Of a DNA stretch of 64,000 nucleotides, positions 61,253-64,000 are shown one piece after another. Each line of letters begins with the position of its first letter. Position 1 is the stretch's first letter. This stretch comes from Cupriavidus malaysiensis (GTDB taxonomy: Bacteria; Pseudomonadota; Gammaproteobacteria; Burkholderiales; Burkholderiaceae). The notes under the pieces were generated by a model. That model saw only the letters and a list, made by a program, of their open reading frames with translations, was not told the DNA's origin and made no database searches. The position numbers were made by a program, and so were the translations under genes. The DNA lies in the NCBI RefSeq assembly GCF_001854325.1, contig NZ_CP017755.1, forward strand, positions 1,364,001 through 1,428,000. The letters run 5' to 3'.

Positions 61253-62842
61253 ATGTTCTCTCGTCGCTACGGTGCGGTGTGGTCGGCCGTGCTGGCCCTG
61301 GCGGTGCTGGCCGCCCTGGCCGCCGCGCACCGCGCCTCCGCCTGGTGGCTGGTGCTGCCGTCGGCCTTGCTGCTGGTGGGCCTGCACGACCTGCTGCAGT
61401 CGCGCCACGCCATCCTGCGCAACTACCCGATCTGGGGCCATCTGCGCTTCTTCTTCGAATTCGTGCGGCCGGAGATCCGCCAGTACTTCATCGAGGACGA
61501 CACCGGCGAGATGCCCTTCTCCCGGCAGCAGCGCAGCATCGTCTACCAGCGTGCCAAGAGCGAGGTCGACAGCCGGCCTTTCGGCACCGAGCTGGACGTG
61601 CGCGCGGTCGGCCACGAGTGGGTCGGCCATTCGCTGGCGCCGAGCCGCATCGACTCGGCGGATTTCCGCATCACCGTGGGGCCGCAGCGCGCCCAGCCGG
61701 TGCAGCTGTCGGTGTTCAATATCTCGGCCATGAGTTTCGGCGCGCTGTCCGGCAATGCCATCCGCGCGCTCAACCGGGGCGCCCGCATCGGCGGCTTCAT
61801 CCACGATACCGGGGAGGGCTCGATTTCCCCCTACCATCGCCAGGAAGGCGGCGACCTGATCTGGGAGGTGGCGTCCGGCTACTTCGGCTGCCGCCGCGCG
61901 GACGGCAGCTTCGACCCGGACAAGTTCGCCGAGCAGGCGCGCTCGCCGCAGGTCAAGATGATCGAGGTCAAGCTGTCGCAGGGCGCCAAGCCGGGCCACG
62001 GCGGTGTGCTGCCTGCCGCCAAGGTGACACCGGAGATCGCCGCCACGCGCGGCGTGCCGCTGGGGCAGGACTGCGTCTCGCCGGCCCGCCACAGCGAGTT
62101 CTCCACGCCGCTGGGCCTGCTGCAGTTCGTCGACCGCCTGCGCGACCTGTCGGGCGGCAAGCCGACCGGCTTCAAGCTCTGCATCGGCCATCCCTGGGAG
62201 TTCTTCGGCATCGTCAAGGCCATGCTGGAGAGCGGCATCCTGCCGGACTTCATCGTGGTGGACGGTGCCGAAGGCGGCACCGGCGCGGCGCCGCTCGAGT
62301 TCGTCGACCATATCGGCACGCCGCTGCAGGAAGGCCTGCTGCTGGTGCACAACACGCTGCTCGGCGTGAACCTGCGCGACAAGATCCGCATCGGCGCCAG
62401 CGGCAAGCTGGTGACGGCCTTCGACGTGGCGCGTACGCTGGCGATCGGCGCCGACTGGTGCAACTCGGCGCGCGGCTTCATGTTCGCGCTGGGCTGCGTG
62501 CAGGCGCAGAAGTGCCATACCGACCGCTGCCCGACCGGCGTGGCGACGCAGGATCCGGTGCGCCAGCGCGCCGTGGTGGTGCCCGACAAGGCTGAGCGCG
62601 TGGCCAATTTCCACCGGCACACGCTGCATGCGCTGCAGGAACTGCTGCAGGCCGCGGGTTTGCAGCATCCCTCAGACCTGCGCGCACACCATATCGTGCG
62701 CAGGGTCTCGGTCAACGAGGTGCGCCTGCTGTCCGACCTGCTGAAGTTCCTGGCGCCGGGCGACCTGCTCAACGGCAACTACCGCTATCAGCTCTACGAA
62801 AAGTACTGGCCGATGGCCCGTTCGGACAGCTTCGCGCTGTAG
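61253..62842 (+). CDS. FMN-binding glutamate synthase-family protein
   Basis: A 529-residue protein with two N-terminal membrane helices (AVLALAVLAALAAAH, LVLPSALLLVGLHDL) followed by the FMN-binding barrel of glutamate synthase large subunits: LSVFNISAMSFGALSGNAIR, GGFIHDTGEGSISPYHRQEG, ADFIVVDGAEGGTGAAPLEF-like segment (PDFIVVDGAEGGTGAAPLEF) and GCVQAQKCHTDRCPTGVATQ with the iron-sulfur-type cysteines. It lacks the glutaminase domain, so it cannot make glutamate from glutamine alone. AAGGAG upstream of the ATG at 61253 sets the start. The physiological role of these membrane-attached homologues is unknown. Confidence 0.9.
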   Translation: MFSRRYGAVWSAVLALAVLAALAAAHRASAWWLVLPSALLLVGLHDLLQSRHAILRNYPIWGHLRFFFEFVRPEIRQYFIEDDTGEMPFSRQQRSIVYQRAKSEVDSRPFGTELDVRAVGHEWVGHSLAPSRIDSADFRITVGPQRAQPVQLSVFNISAMSFGALSGNAIRALNRGARIGGFIHDTGEGSISPYHRQEGGDLIWEVASGYFGCRRADGSFDPDKFAEQARSPQVKMIEVKLSQGAKPGHGGVLPAAKVTPEIAATRGVPLGQDCVSPARHSEFSTPLGLLQFVDRLRDLSGGKPTGFKLCIGHPWEFFGIVKAMLESGILPDFIVVDGAEGGTGAAPLEFVDHIGTPLQEGLLLVHNTLLGVNLRDKIRIGASGKLVTAFDVARTLAIGADWCNSARGFMFALGCVQAQKCHTDRCPTGVATQDPVRQRAVVVPDKAERVANFHRHTLHALQELLQAAGLQHPSDLRAHHIVRRVSVNEVRLLSDLLKFLAPGDLLNGNYRYQLYEKYWPMARSDSFAL

Positions 62843-62891
62843 CGCGACATGGCACGATATGGCGCGACTTAGTGCCCCGGCGAGCCACAGC

Positions 62892-63830
62892 TCAGGCACC
62901 CGGCGCCGGCAGGCGCGCGCGGCCCTGCTGGCGGAAGGCGGTCGGCGTCTGCCCCACGTGCCGCATGAAGAAGCGGGCGAAGTAGGCGGCATCGGTGTAG
63001 CCCAGCGTGGCGGCGATCTGCTTGATGTCGAGGTCGCTGTACAGCAGGTCGCGCTGGGCCTCGACCACCAGCCGCGAGTGGATCAGGCGCAGCGCCGAGC
63101 TGCCCGCCAGCTGCTGGCAGATACGGTTCAGCTGGGTCGGCGTGACCCCGACCGCGGCGGCGTAGTGGGCGACGTCCTGGTGCTGGCGGAAGCCGGCTTC
63201 CAGCAGTTGCTGGAACTGGCGGAAGTGGCGCGCGGTGCGGCCGCCGGCCGGCGCCGTTTCCGCGGCCCCCGCCGCGGCCCGCCGCCGCGCGATGCCGACC
63301 AGTATCAGCGACAGCAGTGCTGCCAGCGCCGCCCCGCGCCAGAGCGAGACGGCGTGTATCTCGGCGCGGAACAGGCCGAGCGCGCCGGCCAGCACGGCAT
63401 CGTCCCCCGCCAGCGGGCCGCCCGGGTTCGCTGAGTCCTCCGTGCCCCCGATCCTGCCCACGCGGTCGTGAAAGGGGCGCGCGAACAGCGGTAGCGCGTC
63501 CGGCACGCCGGCCAGCAGGTTGCGCAGGTAGTGGTCGGTCATGGTGATGACGATGCCGTCCACGTCCGGCGTGAAGCGGAAGCCGTGCACGCAGCGCGGG
63601 GGCACCGCCACCAGGGTGCGCTCCGCCAGCGCCAGCCGTTCCTCGTCGAGCAGGGCCTCGCCGCCGCCATGGTGCACATAGAGGATCTGGAAGAAGCGTT
63701 CGTGCCGGTGCGGCTTGATTTCCCAGTCGTTGACGCGGCTGCGGGCCGGGATCGATTCGAAATGCAGCTGCTCCAGCAGGGGCTCGTTGGAGTTGACCCC
63801 GTAGAGGGAATAGGTCGGTACGGTTTTCAT
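62892..63830 (-). CDS. AraC-family regulator with cupin N-terminus
   Basis: About 312 residues from the ATG at 63828-63830 (an in-frame ATG at 63860 is possible). The N-terminal cupin domain has KPHRHERFFQILYVHHGGGE, and the C-terminal AraC double helix-turn-helix has VAHYAAAVGVTPTQLNRICQ and IKQIAATLGYTDAAYFARFF. A hydrophobic stretch in the middle (AALAALLSLILVGIA) lies where relatives have a linker. The layout matches PobR/PobC-type regulators of aromatic acid genes. It is divergent from nothing here: the next gene on its upstream side, a Bug receptor, runs in the same direction. Confidence 0.85.
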   Translation of the reverse strand: MKTVPTYSLYGVNSNEPLLEQLHFESIPARSRVNDWEIKPHRHERFFQILYVHHGGGEALLDEERLALAERTLVAVPPRCVHGFRFTPDVDGIVITMTDHYLRNLLAGVPDALPLFARPFHDRVGRIGGTEDSANPGGPLAGDDAVLAGALGLFRAEIHAVSLWRGAALAALLSLILVGIARRRAAAGAAETAPAGGRTARHFRQFQQLLEAGFRQHQDVAHYAAAVGVTPTQLNRICQQLAGSSALRLIHSRLVVEAQRDLLYSDLDIKQIAATLGYTDAAYFARFFMRHVGQTPTAFRQQGRARLPAPGA

Positions 63831-63922
63831 CGCGGCAAGGACGGGCGCCGGGGCCGCCATTGTCCCGCCGCGGCAGGGCGCCTGTCTATCGGCTCCGGCC
63901 CGGGGCCTGAGCCCCGGCGGGC

Positions 63923-64000
63923 TTCACTGGTCGGCCCTGGCCCCCGAGCGGCGCACGATCTCGGCCCACTTGCGGCCCTCGGCCTCGGTGTAGCGGGCGA
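63923..64000 (-). CDS. Bug-family solute receptor, C-terminal end only
   Basis: Only the last 25 residues are visible: RYTEAEGRKWAEIVRRSGAR then ADQ and the stop at 63923-63925. The pattern E-x-x-K-W-A-E-I-V-R-x-S-G is the usual C-terminus of Bug-type tripartite tricarboxylate receptors. The rest lies beyond the right edge of the window. Confidence 0.65.

Noticed and set aside
63900..63917. CCGGGGC/GCCCCGG hairpin between the last AraC gene and the partial Bug gene
   Set aside because: Perfect 7-bp stem placed after a stop codon but without T run, so not called as a terminator.

Overview
This window looks like a stretch of chromosome from a high-G+C betaproteobacterium of the Burkholderiaceae, most probably Cupriavidus or a close relative. 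That placement is inferred from orphan Bug-type (tripartite tricarboxylate) solute receptors, an HU protein with a lysine/alanine/proline-rich tail, opgGH, multiple acyl-CoA ligases and dense use of Shine-Dalgarno sites with ATGA overlaps. I find no rRNA, tRNA, CRISPR array, insertion sequence, prophage or origin. The window cuts through a lipoprotein gene at its left end and a Bug receptor gene at its right end.

Layout. 1-3.6 kb: lipoprotein, AraC regulator, and a YtkA-like lipoprotein paired with a MauG/CCP-type di-heme cytochrome. 3.6-7.5 kb: a PAS-winged-helix regulator, isochorismatase-type hydrolase, YbaK-type deacylase, PepSY protein with cytochrome b561, and DUF2789. 7.6-11 kb: ECF sigma/anti-sigma pair, an orphan secreted protein and a lone polysaccharide pyruvyl transferase. 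11-14.6 kb: IclR regulator facing a Bug-AtuA-small AtuA-like operon. 14.9-18.5 kb: two glycine-zipper surface proteins, an NTP/NDP-exchanger-like MFS protein and a Tat-exported aldo/keto reductase. 18.8-23.4 kb: a complete liv-type ABC importer. 23.9-31.6 kb: a divergent sugar-acid/D-amino-acid locus. 31.6-36.9 kb: entericidin, degenerate GGDEF-EAL protein, CNNM/CorC protein, XRE regulator and an adhesin-E-like protein. 37.3-41.5 kb: opgGH. 41.6-48.9 kb: MFS efflux, MscS, AmtB, HU, thioesterase, CreA, acid phosphatase. 49-53.6 kb: acyl-CoA ligase plus SDR, arylamine N-acetyltransferase, Crp/Fnr regulator. 53.8-57.2 kb: Mpo1-like protein and a PepSY-response regulator-histidine kinase operon. 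57.4-64 kb: cyclase-family protein, second acyl-CoA ligase, histone-tailed HU, FMN-binding glutamate-synthase-like protein, AraC regulator and the partial Bug gene.

The most coherent system is at 23.9-31.6 kb. A GntP-type sugar-acid transporter, an N-acyl-D-amino-acid deacylase, a RidA imine hydrolase, a PLP D-amino-acid deaminase of the DSD fold, a 2-keto-3-deoxygluconate kinase and KDPG aldolase surround an RpiR regulator, with a perfect inverted repeat in the divergent promoter. Together they spell a plausible route for (N-acetyl-)D-glucosaminate: import, deacetylation, deamination to 2-keto-3-deoxygluconate, phosphorylation and cleavage to pyruvate and glyceraldehyde 3-phosphate. This is inference from the gene set.

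Regulatory sequences that stand out are a near-consensus sigma-54 promoter with NtrC-like sites before amtB, a candidate self-regulated ECF promoter, the RpiR-type operator and several intrinsic terminators. Several very long open frames opposite the real genes are products of the base composition and are left out.
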